Assembly (NCBI GenBank): GCA_013076295.1
Contig: RQOL01000861.1
Coordinates: 2,852,001-2,916,000 of the forward strand
Length of the DNA: 64,000 nucleotides
Direction of reading: 5' to 3'
DNA from: Sanderia malayensis
Taxonomy: Eukaryota > Cnidaria > Scyphozoa > Semaeostomeae > Pelagiidae
Every line of letters begins with the position of its first letter. Position 1 is the stretch's first letter. Below, piece after piece: positions 47,907 to 60,067 of this stretch. A model generated the notes under the pieces. It was given only the letters and a program-made list of their open reading frames with translations, was not told the DNA's origin and searched no databases. Both the position numbers and the translations under genes were made by a program.

Positions 47907-50619
47907 AATGGAACAAAATACCTGTAATGACAGGTGAGAAAAAATAATGCTTTCACAGTTTCAAATCACTTTCAAAGAGTGAAAACAGTTAGGCACGCGA
48001 AATTTGCACAAATTAGTTTACATCCAGTTAAAATGTTGACTTATTATAGAGGTCTGGGTCGAGTCTTGGGTTTTAAAATCTTTATCTTGAAGGAACAACT
48101 AAACTACATACATTGCTGCATATGCATACCATACAATTTGTGTGCATAAAAAGAATGCCTGTCTGGTCTCGGCACCTGCCGTGACAAAACCCAAACTATA
48201 TTCGCAAATTGCACTTTATAATCAACGAAATTACCATGTTTGAAGAAAATCATATCGCTCTTGCACAAACACATCTTAACAAATTGAATATCTGAAGAAA
48301 TTCAGTTATCACTTAAATATTATAAAGAGGAAATTATGTGCCCAGTAAGGCCAGGTGTGCTAAACAAAAGAGTCAATAATCTATTCAAATGTTAAAAGGG
48401 GCCTGGTTTAGATTGAACTATCCTAATCCTGAATACTAGTCCAAAAAGATTCATTTGCTCGAAAATCGCGTTCTTCAGGTTTCGTAACGAAAGCTTTCCC
48501 TTCCCCAAGTTGAAACTTTGTTCAAGTGATCTTTCTTCAATATTTGGTAACTGATCTCATCCCAAAAATAAATAATGCATAAGTTGTGGATTAGCGAAGA
48601 CCAAACTAAAACTTTAACTTCGCAAACTGAGTTTTCAGGCTTTCATATCAAGTAAGCTGGAAGGATTTTCAAGGTAAAGCCGTCTAGTTTGGTATTTGAT
48701 CCTTTATTTTTTCAATTTAAAATCAATATTTTTTCATTTCTGCCTGCTTGTCTCGTCCTACTGGGTTCTATTGTCTTCGCGTTTGACTTCGTGTACAAGC
48801 AAATTACGAATCAATGTTACGGTTGCTTTGCTGGGGCGAAGAGGTCAAGCATGCATTCTGCTTCTGCAACACATTTGCAGGATATAGACAACCTAAGGAC
48901 GCAGTTTGAACGATTAACAAAGTGCTTTTTACCAACAATCTTTCTTCCTCTATCGCCGTTGTCTAAGAAAATATTAGCTTTGTTATTATCGATAATTTAG
49001 AAACCTGGGAAGTCATGACCTCCATTCTCAAACATGTTCAGAGATAATTTTTGCTTTAATGTAATGTAAAAGATAACGGAAACAAACCTTGTTGCAAAGC
49101 CTTTGAAATATTTTGATGATCAAGAAAGGAAACTGCACTTTTTAATAAGCAACTTCAATACGAACAAATCACTTTTTAAACAATTATGCCAGCAAGAAAA
49201 CACCTTTGATATTTTTATAAGAGCTGGTTTATAGAAAACTAGAACTAGGAGAAACTTTACTACTAGACTCAAGAATAATTAAAAAAACTGTAAAATTCTT
49301 AAAAGCGAGCCCATTGGCTTAAAATAAAATATACCTTTTATTTGGTGGACTAGATTCATCTTCTTCTTGTGCTTATGTTGATTCTTATTTGAAATTCCTT
49401 GATTGATATTTTATTTGCCTGCACGAGATAAGATCACAATGCTATTGTTTGCAAAGAATTCTTAAGAGAAATACAAATTTGTATGAAGATCTAAGAATCT
49501 ATTGCTAAGAAAACAAGCATATTCAATAAAACGATGATTATAGCTAGGGTGGACTTATTGATTTTATTAAAGACACACCCTCTTTATCTCCTTCGTAAAC
49601 ATCAATTTTACTTTACTAGCATTCCGCGACACATATTTAAAAATTGATTTAATCAGTAGTGGTGTAAACAAACAACTTTGCCATAAAATCTGTCTACATG
49701 AAGACTTGACTGAGATTTAGAGGACATTATGATACGGTTATAAGAGCTTATATGAACAAACCTTGATATCTGAATCTGATTTCGATGTATAACTTGTATT
49801 TGGTTGCACACGGTTAATAAAGTTATTCACCCAGTATAGTAGTCGATGAACTGTAACCTGCATATACCTGACTATGGCCATTGTGTTATGGCATTAGCTT
49901 GAACTTATCAATTCGAAATCAAAAGTTGCACGAAAGATAAGTGCTAATATCTAATTTGACATACCACACAAGTGATAAAGAGAACTATTACACAGATATA
50001 TCTGTGTAAAGCCAGTTTGTAGGTGGTATAATATTGTGGACTGTGTGTTGTTTTGAAGAAAGAGTCCTCCAAGCCACGGGTCAGTTGACTGATCAAAAAA
50101 TTCGAGTCTAAAATATGACACCATGCATGACCTTTCATTGCACTGAAAATCTCTCTCAAGAGAAGAAAAAAGATAATTGTTTGCTCTTCCAAAACAATGC
50201 TTACTACGCATTTCAAGTTGCTTTAAAAGAAGTGAAAAATAATAACAATTAAAGGTCTGTATTTTTATCAATTGTCCCTATTGTTTTCATGGTATGTTTG
50301 CAATTTGCACATTAGTTAAAGTCTCTGGGGACAAGCATTTCACTGAAAAGCTTGGTGCTGTGTGAAATTGAATTTCGAAAACAAAATATAGAGAATTATC
50401 GTTATTAATCTGTTTATTAAGGTTCAAAAATGTAAGCTGACCATCTGACCATCTTGATAGTACAAATATATTCGAGTAATTATAATTTTTAGATAACTTA
50501 AAACGTGCAAAAGAAATAATGAAATAGACATGCGTTTTGAGCTGAACGCGAACAATTTGGATTTCTATCCCTATCTTAAAATTTGAAACTTTATTGAAGA
50601 ACCCATACTCCTTTCAATT

Positions 50620-50627
50620 TATAAAAA
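50620..50627 (+). promoter_or_regulatory. TATA box of the Cys-rich secreted gene
   Basis: TATAAAAA lies 70 bp upstream of the ATG at 50697, which fits a short 5-prime leader. Immediately before the ATG is a pyrimidine-rich tract ending in AG (CTTCATTCTTTTTAAG), which could be a cis- or trans-splice acceptor, so the leader may be spliced. Confidence 0.45.
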
Positions 50628-50696
50628 ACTTCAATGCAGTAATATTAATAGCAACAACAATTACATAAAAATGTTTTTCTCTTCATTCTTTTTAAG

Positions 50697-51116
50697 ATGA
50701 AATATCTAAGTTGTGTCCTGGTTATAATTGTTGTACTGAGCTTTGCGTTGAGCTACGAAGCGAAAGATGAAAGAAGCAAGAAAACTCTTCGCGTGCAGCA
50801 GAATGCTGTGAAATCACAGCAAAGAGATACAAGAAGCATTAAAAAGAAAAATACTGATAATAAAAACCATGACGATGATGATGATGATGGTGATAACAAT
50901 AATGATGACAGTGGAAGCGATGATAATGATGATAACGATGATAATGATTCAAAAGAGAAAAGCGTTGTTTGTAAGAGAACATGCAAAACACCAATGACAT
51001 ATAACGAATGCTCTGTTCCAAGGTGCAGCTTGAAACATAACATAGTCAGAGATTTGTGTTTTTATTTGTGTAAACATCAACAACTTCGCTGCTCAGATGT
51101 TTGTGAATCGGAGTGA
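50697..51116 (+). CDS. Secreted acidic-propeptide, eight-cysteine small protein
   Basis: 139 residues. Signal peptide MKYLSCVLVIIVVLSFALSY; a basic stretch (about 23-52) with RDTRSIKKK; an Asp/Asn/Ser-rich acidic run (about 58-84) encoded by a gatgat-type repeat; and a basic C-terminal domain with eight Cys in the pattern C-x3-C-x8-C-x4-C-x11-C-x3-C-x6-C-x3-C. AATAAA at 51145-51150 follows the stop by 28 bases and a TATA box precedes it, so it looks like a complete intronless gene. Precursor layout (signal, acidic pro-region, cationic Cys-rich core) is shared by many host-defence peptides and venom-type peptides. The Cys pattern matches none I know, so function is unassigned. Confidence 0.8.
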   Translation: MKYLSCVLVIIVVLSFALSYEAKDERSKKTLRVQQNAVKSQQRDTRSIKKKNTDNKNHDDDDDDGDNNNDDSGSDDNDDNDDNDSKEKSVVCKRTCKTPMTYNECSVPRCSLKHNIVRDLCFYLCKHQQLRCSDVCESE

Positions 51117-52271
51117 GCACGTTGTTCCGCATTAAATACACAGAAATAAACAATTTCTGTGGTATTTTAATTACGACAAGCAATACAAGAACCCAAAACA
51201 ACAGTTCATACGTAAAAGCATGCAGTTGGACCTTATATGCTTATGCTAACATGATGAAAGCGTAATGAGAGCATCAAAGTATTCATTACTGGAAAGTAAA
51301 GATGTTTTCATTGGTGCAAAATGGACAGTGAATGCTCAAGTAGAACAAGGATTGCTGATACTAATAAAAAGTTGAGTTTAAAGATTAATGAAACTTGACT
51401 ATGTAAAACAAGAAAGTAAGATTATGAAACAGAGACAGTTTACATCATTACAGAAAATTTGAAGAAGAGAAGACTTAATTAGCAGAGAAATTATTACATT
51501 ATAGCATTCGAACTTTAAAGCAACTTTTAATAAGCCTTATTTTAGAATCACAATGTTGTAGAAAGCATTAGAACGATGGCAGATGTTTTTCAAAGTTTTT
51601 TTCATGTATTTTAATTAATATATTCACGCACGTTCCATAACATTTATATTCGTCAAGCTGTGAAGAGAGAAGTTGACACCTGCTACAAGGTGTGAGATAA
51701 GCAGAATAAGCAAGGAAGCAAAAGACAAGATAAAGAAGGACACCCAAGCTGTTCACCAATTTGCTTGTAAACATGGTCAAGAATTTTCAAAAGTGAGTTC
51801 TAAATTATGTTTCACAGCACACAAATATTAAGATCTATAATAGATGCAAACTTCATGCTAATGATGATGTAATGAGATAAATAATGTAAAGCTTTTTGAC
51901 CACTTAAGATGGTTTCTTTCGAAAAGCGATCTACTTTAACGAGAATCATGTATTATTGAAGAAGTAGGATGAAAAACATGCACAAGATACAACCGCAACT
52001 CGAACATTCTTGTTGTTACAGGTACAAACATGGATTACCACCCAAGTCAAAAGGATCCACAAATTTATTAAAGTCTATAAATGAAATAGAAATCAAGAAA
52101 TAATGATAACATCTCTTTTCTTCGTGGAGAAATATCAATTATTTGAATGCGAGCTTCCAATAAAATTTTAAACATTGATAAGTATTCATTTAGTTCGCGA
52201 AAGATTGGATTTGAAGCTAGATAAAGACGTTTTGTGGTACTTCTCGTGAGACCAGCAATTGTTTTAGCGAA
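51117..52271. other. Intergenic between two plus-strand intronless genes
   Basis: 3-prime flank of the Cys-rich gene with AATAAA at 51145. No supported gene. The 70-codon minus ORF at 51568-51780 lacks support. Confidence 0.45.
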
Positions 52272-52877
52272 ATGGAAGAAGCCACGAATGATGGAGCATT
52301 TGAGGGATCAATGTTGCATGAAAGAATATACAGGAAGATGAAACAAGATAACATCAACGAGAACTTGTACTTACTGAGAAAGGAGAAGTTGATACAGAAG
52401 GATTTGAGGTTTGTCCAGTCCAAAATCAGCATGGAAAAGAAATATTTGACAGATAAAAGCATGACGTCAGGTGCCAAAGTACGTAAATTGGAGCAGGAGG
52501 ATAATTTAATCAAAGGGAAGGAGCGCAAGAAACCAACACAGCCACGAGGTCCACCTCACACTGAAAAGAGGTCACGTCGCAAGCAAAACAATAATTTGGG
52601 GCGACCAATAAAACATCGATCAATTGCGATTCATCAGAGTGATTTAAAAATAAAGTACAGCGACGATGAAGCTGACGACAAAGAAGATAACGCTCTTAGA
52701 CCACCGCCATTGCTACCGCCAATTTACCGCCAGAAGGCGACTTTCCCTGGAAGATCTTTGTTCAAGCAAAACAAGGCCCACCCAGTCAAAGTTGAAGAGC
52801 TTTACGAATGCAGATATCTAAGATTATCAAAAACACAGCAACTAGAAGGTGCCACGAAAAACAAAACAATTACTTGA
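52272..52877 (+). CDS. Charged coiled-coil-type 201-residue protein, unrecognised
   Basis: Intact ORF MEEATNDGAFEGSMLHERIY ... GATKNKTIT. Residues about 15-65 are heptad-rich and charged (KMKQDNINENLYLLRKEKLI, then QKDLRFVQSKISMEKKYL) and suggest a coiled coil. The middle is Lys/Arg-rich (KGKERKKPTQPRGPP, KRSRRKQ), a candidate nuclear or microtubule-binding segment. Then follow an acidic patch SDDEADDKEDN, a proline run RPPPLLPPIYR and a short C-terminal tail. The N-terminal pattern loosely recalls vertebrate CCDC190-type proteins, which I cannot verify. Length and composition argue for a real gene; no polyadenylation hexamer is close to the stop (ATTAAA near 53080). Confidence 0.6.
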   Translation: MEEATNDGAFEGSMLHERIYRKMKQDNINENLYLLRKEKLIQKDLRFVQSKISMEKKYLTDKSMTSGAKVRKLEQEDNLIKGKERKKPTQPRGPPHTEKRSRRKQNNNLGRPIKHRSIAIHQSDLKIKYSDDEADDKEDNALRPPPLLPPIYRQKATFPGRSLFKQNKAHPVKVEELYECRYLRLSKTQQLEGATKNKTIT

Positions 52878-53434
52878 ATTATGCGGTGTGATTAATTTTG
52901 CAAAAAACATTGCGTGTTTGGTGTCCCTGTCGATCTTTGTCCATTTTTAATCTCAGCAGGAGCAGGGCAACCTTGGTACAAGTTAGTATTTCCAGCCATA
53001 GCATTAGGTAATAGAAGAGCTCAGTAAATGTGTTGTTAAAACATTTTTATCAAAAACATTTTGAATTGAGGTAATAGTTAATTAAATACGTTGCTTATTA
53101 TGGACATAAGAAACTGAAAAATGCGTTTGAATTAGACCTAAAATAAGCAGCATAGAAAGTGAGAAATGATAAAACTTAGAAGATCGTTCAACAGTCCAGA
53201 GAATTACATAATTAAAGTACACATCATTCTTGAAATCTACAAAAAAGAAACAAACCAGATGTGATCCATTTGCTGACCATGTTTTGAATTCATCATAGAT
53301 GTTTAAACGTTGAGCGGACACGGGTAAAGAAGGTACTTCGCTGAGCTCACCATTTGAAGTCGAGTTGAAGGAGCTTTTAATAACAGTACTGATAATTATA
53401 AAGCAAAGCCATACCTTTAAATGTTTGTAGATTT

Positions 53435-56400
53435 TCACTCTTCTTCATCATCTGAATCATCATCAGGAGATTCATACTCTTCTTCATCAAATGTGCGGAA
53501 AACGCACGAAGCCCAGATGTACTCCTCCTCTTCCTAAATTGACACGCAAGGAACAATTTATTTCTCAGATCGACATAAACAGTGTATTTTTGTGTGCAAA
53601 ATGTAGCATTTACTAGCAATGCTTGAAAATTGCGTTGTTACCTGCGTTATGCACGATGCAGAATGCCTATACTAAAGTGTATTGCTTCAATTATGACCTA
53701 CAATGACGTAACATTATGGACACTATATAAGCACTGGAAGGAAATACCTCAGAAAGCAAGCGTTTGTCTGTGCTTCTCATCTCGATTGGTTTGATATTCT
53801 TGTTCTTCCTTGCTCTGCTGAAACTTGCCTGTTTATAATAATAAATAAAAATTAGAAACAATAATGACATTTATTGATATCAACATCACAACGATGCTCT
53901 TCGCTATCATCATCTTCATGAGCAAAATCATTTTTAAAATAATATCAAAATAGCTTACCGACAACCATGGATGCTTTAAAGCCTCCTTGGCAGACATCCT
54001 CATTCTGCAAAGCAAAAGAAGTTTCATTAATATAGTTATAAAATCAAGCAAATTATTGAAATAAAATTACTTTGCGTCCTCGGTGATAGCAGAAACCCGT
54101 TACAATATAGAAACTTACTCGGGTGCACGAAGGAAGCACTTCGAGATGAAATCCTTAGCTTCAGTTGTAACATTCTCAAAAGTGCGTTCATCAAATTCCC
54201 ATCTCACTTTCGTGACACTTTGAATAACCAGGTCTTCATCCTCGTTGAAAAATGGCGAAATTCCACTAAGCCTGCAACGATACACGAATAATAAATTAAT
54301 GATAGCAATTTAACCTTTGTAAGAAGGAATTAATTGGGTTAGGTTGCATACAACATGCGAAGTATTCGTTGCAATAGATAAAAAATAAGATGAATGAATG
54401 CAAGCAACTTACAAGATGTACATAATGACAGCAACACTCCACATGTCAGAAGCAGGCAAGACAGGATCAAAGTTTAACATCTCTGGAGCTGAAAGAAAGA
54501 GCAGATAAATCTAGTTTAGAAACATCACAAGGGAAGCATACGACACATGGCTGTAGCAAAGCCCTATCAGAGTAAGACACTGTACGCAGTGTCTTCTGGG
54601 GTTGTACATAATTCGTGGAAGAGAAAATGGACCTACACCTACCACAGAACTCCGTGTCACCAATAACATCCACCACTTCGCCAGCCATTTTGTTGGCAAT
54701 GGCACGGGAGCTGTTGAAATCGCAAAGCTTGATTTCCTTAGATCCAATTAAGCTCATACGAATATTTGTTGGCTGAAGATAAGAATAATCAGGATGGTTA
54801 GACGTGAAAAAAGCAATGCTTTAATTAAAGTAAGCATGCTTCATGTTCAATGGATGTTGTGCATTTTAGGTGTATTTCAGAATGTGATGGGATACATACT
54901 CTGATGTCAAGATGGACTGCATTATTGGCATGTATGTCAGCAAGTACTTCGCACAATTGCTTGATGATCTGAGCAACATCATCTTCTGTCAATGAATGAC
55001 GCTTTGACATGTAAGTCAGCAGCGTTTGGCCACCAGCTCTGCAAATAAAAAAAATCATTTTTATCGCAACAATGATAAACCTCTTCCTTTCTTCACAACG
55101 CATGTATGTGCATGTTCAAGTACGTTTCTCTAATGTTATATCAGTTCATGTTGTAGAAAAATAGAAGCAACATGGAATGGAATATTCTACTTAACAATTA
55201 CCTATTATCATGTTTAAGAAGAAGGTTGGATGGAAGAGAGATGCTGTTATAATCAAATATGTACTTACAATTCTAATATCAAGATGAGATACTTGCGAAC
55301 AAGATAGGCCTCGTGCAGTTGGACACATGACTTGTGAGAAAGTTTTCCACTAACCATTAAGTCATATTCACGCACTGCAAACTTCACTGTCTCGTCATCA
55401 AATTTAATGATTTTAGCTGCAAACTCCTCACCAGTATCTTTGTGTGTGCACTTCTTTACAACTGAAAACTTACCTCTGGTAAAGAAAAGGATGCGTTTAT
55501 TCAAAGTAATTGTAATTGGCACGAACACACATGTATTGCATTGTGTGGGCTTAAGCCAAGGGAAAATGCAAACTGCTGCACGAGTATTGTAAGTATTATT
55601 ATGCTTATGCACCTGCCAATCTCTTCACCAAAGTCGTAAAATTCTTCAGGGTTATTCGTTTTGATTCCAGGTCTTTCGATTGGGTATTTCTTCTTTCTGG
55701 GTTTTCTTGTCGGTGGCTTGTAAACACGATCAGCATTCTTCTCTTGGAAGGTAGCTGCGAATTGAATTAAAACTCCCCTTCAATCAAGTTAAATTAGATA
55801 AGAGAATAAAAGCTTTCTTTTAAGCTCTCTTAACGCAAAAAGGCTCCACACAACAGAAAGAAATGGAAGGATGGAATTGAAAGAGTGAGTGAAAGCATTT
55901 TCATGGCCTTGTATTTGAGAACCTCTTTGAAACTTACTCTTGGGCGCCGACGTTTCTTGTTTCTTGACAGCGAGGCTCAATTTGAAAGTGGCTTCGTCAT
56001 CACCATATTCGTTGCTAACAACAACGCGATATTCGCCTTCATCATCGGCACTGACGTCATCAATCTCCAACGTGCCAGCTTGGTTCTTGTTGGAGAGAAT
56101 GTATCTGTCGGCATCTTTGATCTGCTTGCTTCCCTTGAACCACTTCACATCCGGTCTTGGGTTGCCATCATACTTGCAAGTGAACTTTGGACTCTTGCCA
56201 GGAGTCAAGTCGTTTGCACTAACCGGGGCTTCAACTATCCTGCCAGGAGCTGATGAAATACAAAATTCAATTCAATGAAAACCCAAGTGACAGCATACAA
56301 TCGAACAAACATCACCAGAAACCTAACAAGATATCATCTTCTTGCAGTCCAACAAATAGAAAGATGAAGTTGAATAGTTGAATATTTCAATAGAGATAAT

Positions 56401-58257
56401 TGCAATGATTAACAACTCATACCATTGACAAGTAATTCACATTTGGATGTAGCTTTTCCACTTGCATTTTTAGCAATGCATTCATAGAAACCTTCATCAT
56501 CAGCTGTGACTCTCTTTATCTCCAGTCCAACAACATCATTGTCGTCAAAGAAATACTTGAAGCTAAAATTGAAGATAAATATACTTCTGAACAAAAGTAT
56601 GCAGGACTATGCAAAGCCGATGATCAAAGAAGTTCATTTCATTTGCAAGATGAAGTACAGAAGATTTGTTCTGTCTGAGCTCGCAAGTTCCCTACGTTTG
56701 ATTCATGTTACTTACCGGCCGCCTTCCTTTACTATTTTTCCTTCAAATGTCCAATCGATGTCTGGTTCTGGTTCTCCACTTACGACACATTCCAAGGCAA
56801 TGGTCTTTCCTTCAGTAACCTCTGTATCCTTCAACTTTTCTTCAAATTTTGGTGCAGCTAAAATGAAATCATTCAGACCATAACAAAAGGGTTTCATTCC
56901 GTGGCGTATCTTCAAGCGCAATAATAATTATATTATTATTATTATCAATTTATCAAAGTGTTTATATATTTAGCAACTGTGCTAATTGGGGACACTATTT
57001 ATTACCACAACTAAGAATAAAATTACTTAAAATAAATGGTTAAAATAATGTCTCCAATATAAACATTATTAACCAAAGCACATCTCTGATTGACGTGTAC
57101 AACTAAGCATTACAATACTGATTTGCAAGGCGAGGTATTGCTGCATAGTATAGGTCACAGTACGAAGCAAGTTAGAATGTTGCATTAAAAAGGAAAATGC
57201 CTCGTGCATACTCAAATATAATCCCATTACGTACAATGCATTATAATTTGAATAAAAGTCAAACTCAGAGGAATTTTTCAATGGAATTGTGATTGCATTG
57301 CAAATGACACAATAGCATGATTGTCAAGCAATACAATAGAAATTCCACATCTGAAAATTACTAGAGGGTGGAAAGTCTATGGAATAGAACAGATTCCCAA
57401 ATAGATAGTGTTTTCAACTCAAGGTCCATTTTAAGACCGGTCGCATATAATTTGAGACCGACCGATTGTTAAAGTATTGGGGAATGTAAGCACTACGCCA
57501 CAGCTTTCAAACGTAGCCGTTCTTGAAAGAAGGCCTCAACAAAATCATGTACAGCTCAGATTTGATATCAAAACTTTCTAAAAGTTATAGACATAAATGG
57601 ATAAGATTAAAAAACACAGTTAAACACAATTGAAAAATCCAGCAAGGCTACAACTGTGCATTTTAAAACACAAATGGGCGTGGCGTGGAAAATTTCCAGA
57701 AGGACTCCGGTGATTACAACGTGATTACGTAAATTAATTTTGAAAAACATTCTCGAAATAACCCAACAAGATGTTTTTAGACTGAATGCTTTTGCTGATA
57801 CGAATTGTTGCTTCGTATATTCAGTGAAATTATTCATTGCTGCATGCCTATTCCCATGTACTCAGAAACAGATAATACAGAATTTATTTTTGAAAATGCG
57901 AATTTATCAAAACAGGTTGAGCCTGCCTTCTGATGATAAACATGACAAAAATATGACAAAAACATTATTTACGTACAATTCAGAGAAAGTTTACATTCGC
58001 TCGTGTAGTCAAATGTAAGCTGAAATAATGTCGCGAACTAATTAGATTGAGAACCATGTATTTCATAAGCATGACCTAATATTTATAAGAAGAGTGTATT
58101 GCTATTATGTGAAGCAATTATAACTAATCAGCTGCTGATAAAATAGCCAATAATTGAATAAAAACATCTGGTTTTTTGCCACACAAAGACTAACATGGCA
58201 ATTTGTGAATGTTTTCAAGAGACTCTAAGTTGTTTTCTTACCAGGTTTCTTCGGCAT
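53435..58257 (-). CDS. Ig-Ig-kinase protein of the titin/SPEG/obscurin/Trio-kinase group
   Basis: Thirteen exons: 58257-58242, 56857-56716, 56562-56423, 56249-55938, 55754-55613, 55475-55269, 55038-54900, 54772-54643, 54488-54413, 54271-54119, 54004-53959, 53828-53748, 53533-53435; 560 aa and the phases close exactly. Two I-set Ig domains: about 7-97 (GKTIALECVVSGEP...ADDEGFYECIAKNASG) and about 105-197 (KSPKFTCKYDGNPRPDVKWF...DDEGEYRVVVSNEYG). Basic linker KPPTRKPRKKKYP. Kinase domain at about 243-501: glycine loop IGRGKFSVV, Lys272 in FAAK, HLDIRPTN in place of HRDLKPEN (Asp364 kept), DFN (384-386) in place of DFG, CAPEML, DMWSVAVIMYIL, SGISPFF and KEALKHPWLS. An acidic tail ends DDDSDDEEE. 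HLDIRP and the changed DFG are typical of the muscle giant-kinase group with weak or scaffold activity. It is short for that group. Confidence 0.9.
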
Positions 58258-60000
58258 ATTGGCTGTTTATTTGACCAGTGATGGAAACAACAATGCTGGA
58301 GAGATGTCCAAGAGAAGACAAACTTCGACAAAGCCACTTCGCTTTCATTCAGAGAGTTTACCCAAGCCCCACGACGATAACGCGTAATAATCCCATCGAA
58401 TTTTCATAACAATAAAAAAGCAGTGAAGCATGGGAGATTATGTTATTGCCTTTATGAAAAAAGAACAGCACCTTACTCCTTTTCGCAAGTTGGCAAACTT
58501 TGCTACTCATATTTACACAAGAGAAAGAAGAAAATGACATATATTTACAGAATAATAATTCCTATGTAGTCTCCGAGGGTTAAAGTTGAAAAGAACACGT
58601 TCATAAATGCTGGATATGCCGAGGGTAGAATACAAATGTTCATGCTCAAACGAAGCAAAATAAATTCATTTAAAATCTTGCCTTTATCAATTTTATTTTG
58701 TTGCTTGCCTTATAAGGTAAGAAGGCGTTGGGTTATGAAGATTCCCGTGGATTAGGCATTTCTCTTTTTATTCCTAATCTCAAAAGATGAAAGGAGAAGA
58801 ATTGCGAGCGTAACTGGATCAAATAGAAATGATAATAAGCAAGTTCCCTTCACTGCTCTATTCTCGTGTAAATATAATGAACTATTATGACTTGAATAAC
58901 AATACGCTTAGTTAACATTCTTAGACCTGTAAGGAAATTGTCCAAATAGGCCGAAAAATCATACAATTTGATCGGGTGATATACTAAAAATTATTCACAA
59001 CTATGTTCGACTTAAATTTAATAACTGAAACAAATTTATATTGGACCGAATCAAAAGCACAGGTGTTTGTCAAAATCAGCCTGTTATCAGTTTCAAGTCA
59101 GCTTGCAACTTTTTATTAGCAATTTTTTCTCAATTATATTAGCTAAAACAAAATCGAAATTCAGAATGCTGTCTCACAACATATTAGCAACTGATATTCA
59201 CAAAAAGTTGAGCCCAGCAAATAAGTACCTATAAAGTTCCCACACGCTTTTGTTGATGAATAAATATCCCGCGAAATAAGCGAGTTGTGTCCCACTATTC
59301 ATCAATCAATTTTTCAGTTTTGAAGTTTTGATAGATTTGTGGTTTGAAAAGTCTCTACAAATGTGTCTCTCCAGAGACATGCATTTGAATATCGCTAGAA
59401 ATGTTTCTATTCTCCCCTCCCTATCCTCATTAAAATAATACAAGGCAATGGATCTATTTGGCGAAACAAGCGGGTTATGGCCTATAAAGTTTTGGAAAGC
59501 AAGCCAAAGACACGGTAAGCCGAGTTTATCCCATATTTCATGCTCTATGGCGTTGTCCATCCATAAATTTTAACTGCTGTATCTACCTGCTTTCGATAAC
59601 TTGAAATTAAGCTGTATGTAAGAGATTGAGTTTTTTTTGCTATACCATGCATTTTTTAAATACTAATAGACAGCTTTCAAAAAGCGAATTGATTTCGTTA
59701 GGGTTCTAGATAGCAGCCATACACAAATGGTAACTATCTTGTCTTACCGAATCGAATAGAGAAAGAAAATTGCTTTTGGACAGCTATTTAATTATTGATC
59801 TTGAAGAATGTGTCGCTTTTCATGGCACTGCCATGTTTTGGAGAAAGATATTATCTGCACGTTTTAATAAAACAAGCAAATTTTACAAATCAATGCATTT
59901 TAAAAGAATTGCGAAGACCCGTCGTGCTTATTGTCATAAAAAACAAACAATAATAAAATCAGAAGTATAAACAGGAAACAATTAAGTAAAACAAACTTAC

Positions 60001-60067
60001 CACCTTTTTTGCTTATTTTGTGGCCTTTTGAGGAGTTGCCCAAATTGACAGAAACTTTAATAGACAT
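60001..60067 (-). CDS. Alternative first exon of the Ig-kinase gene
   Basis: ATG at 60067 opens MSIKVSVNLGNSSKGHKISK KG-type sequence and ends in a donor GGTG|GTAAGT in phase 1, the same phase as the 58257-58242 first exon (MPKKP-G). Both can join the phase-1 acceptor of the exon at 56857 in frame (AAPKFEEKLK). The product would be 577 aa, with 17 extra N-terminal residues. There is no competing gene nearby on this strand. Supported by start codon, donor quality and phase only. Confidence 0.5.

Larger units (their letters stand above)
44591..50696. other. Mostly gene-free stretch
   Basis: Apart from the small exon at 47.6 kb and the minisatellite at 47.8 kb, I see no supported gene. ORFs of 60-107 codons on both strands show no domain or splice-site support. 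The 103-codon plus ORF at 48689-49000 has a hydrophobic run but nothing else in its favour. Confidence 0.45.

Noticed and set aside
49944..50271. Two overlapping minus ORFs of 90 and 106 codons
   Set aside because: They overlap each other in different frames, have no domain features and show no splice support.
53082..53438. 118-codon minus ORF after the kinase stop
   Set aside because: Lies in the 3-prime region; the kinase reading frame ends cleanly at the acidic tail, and this ORF has no domain.
59306..59560. 84-codon minus ORF with LVSPNRSIALYYFNEDREGR
   Set aside because: Looks protein-like in part and might be a transposon fragment, but there is no second supporting feature, splice site or recognised family.
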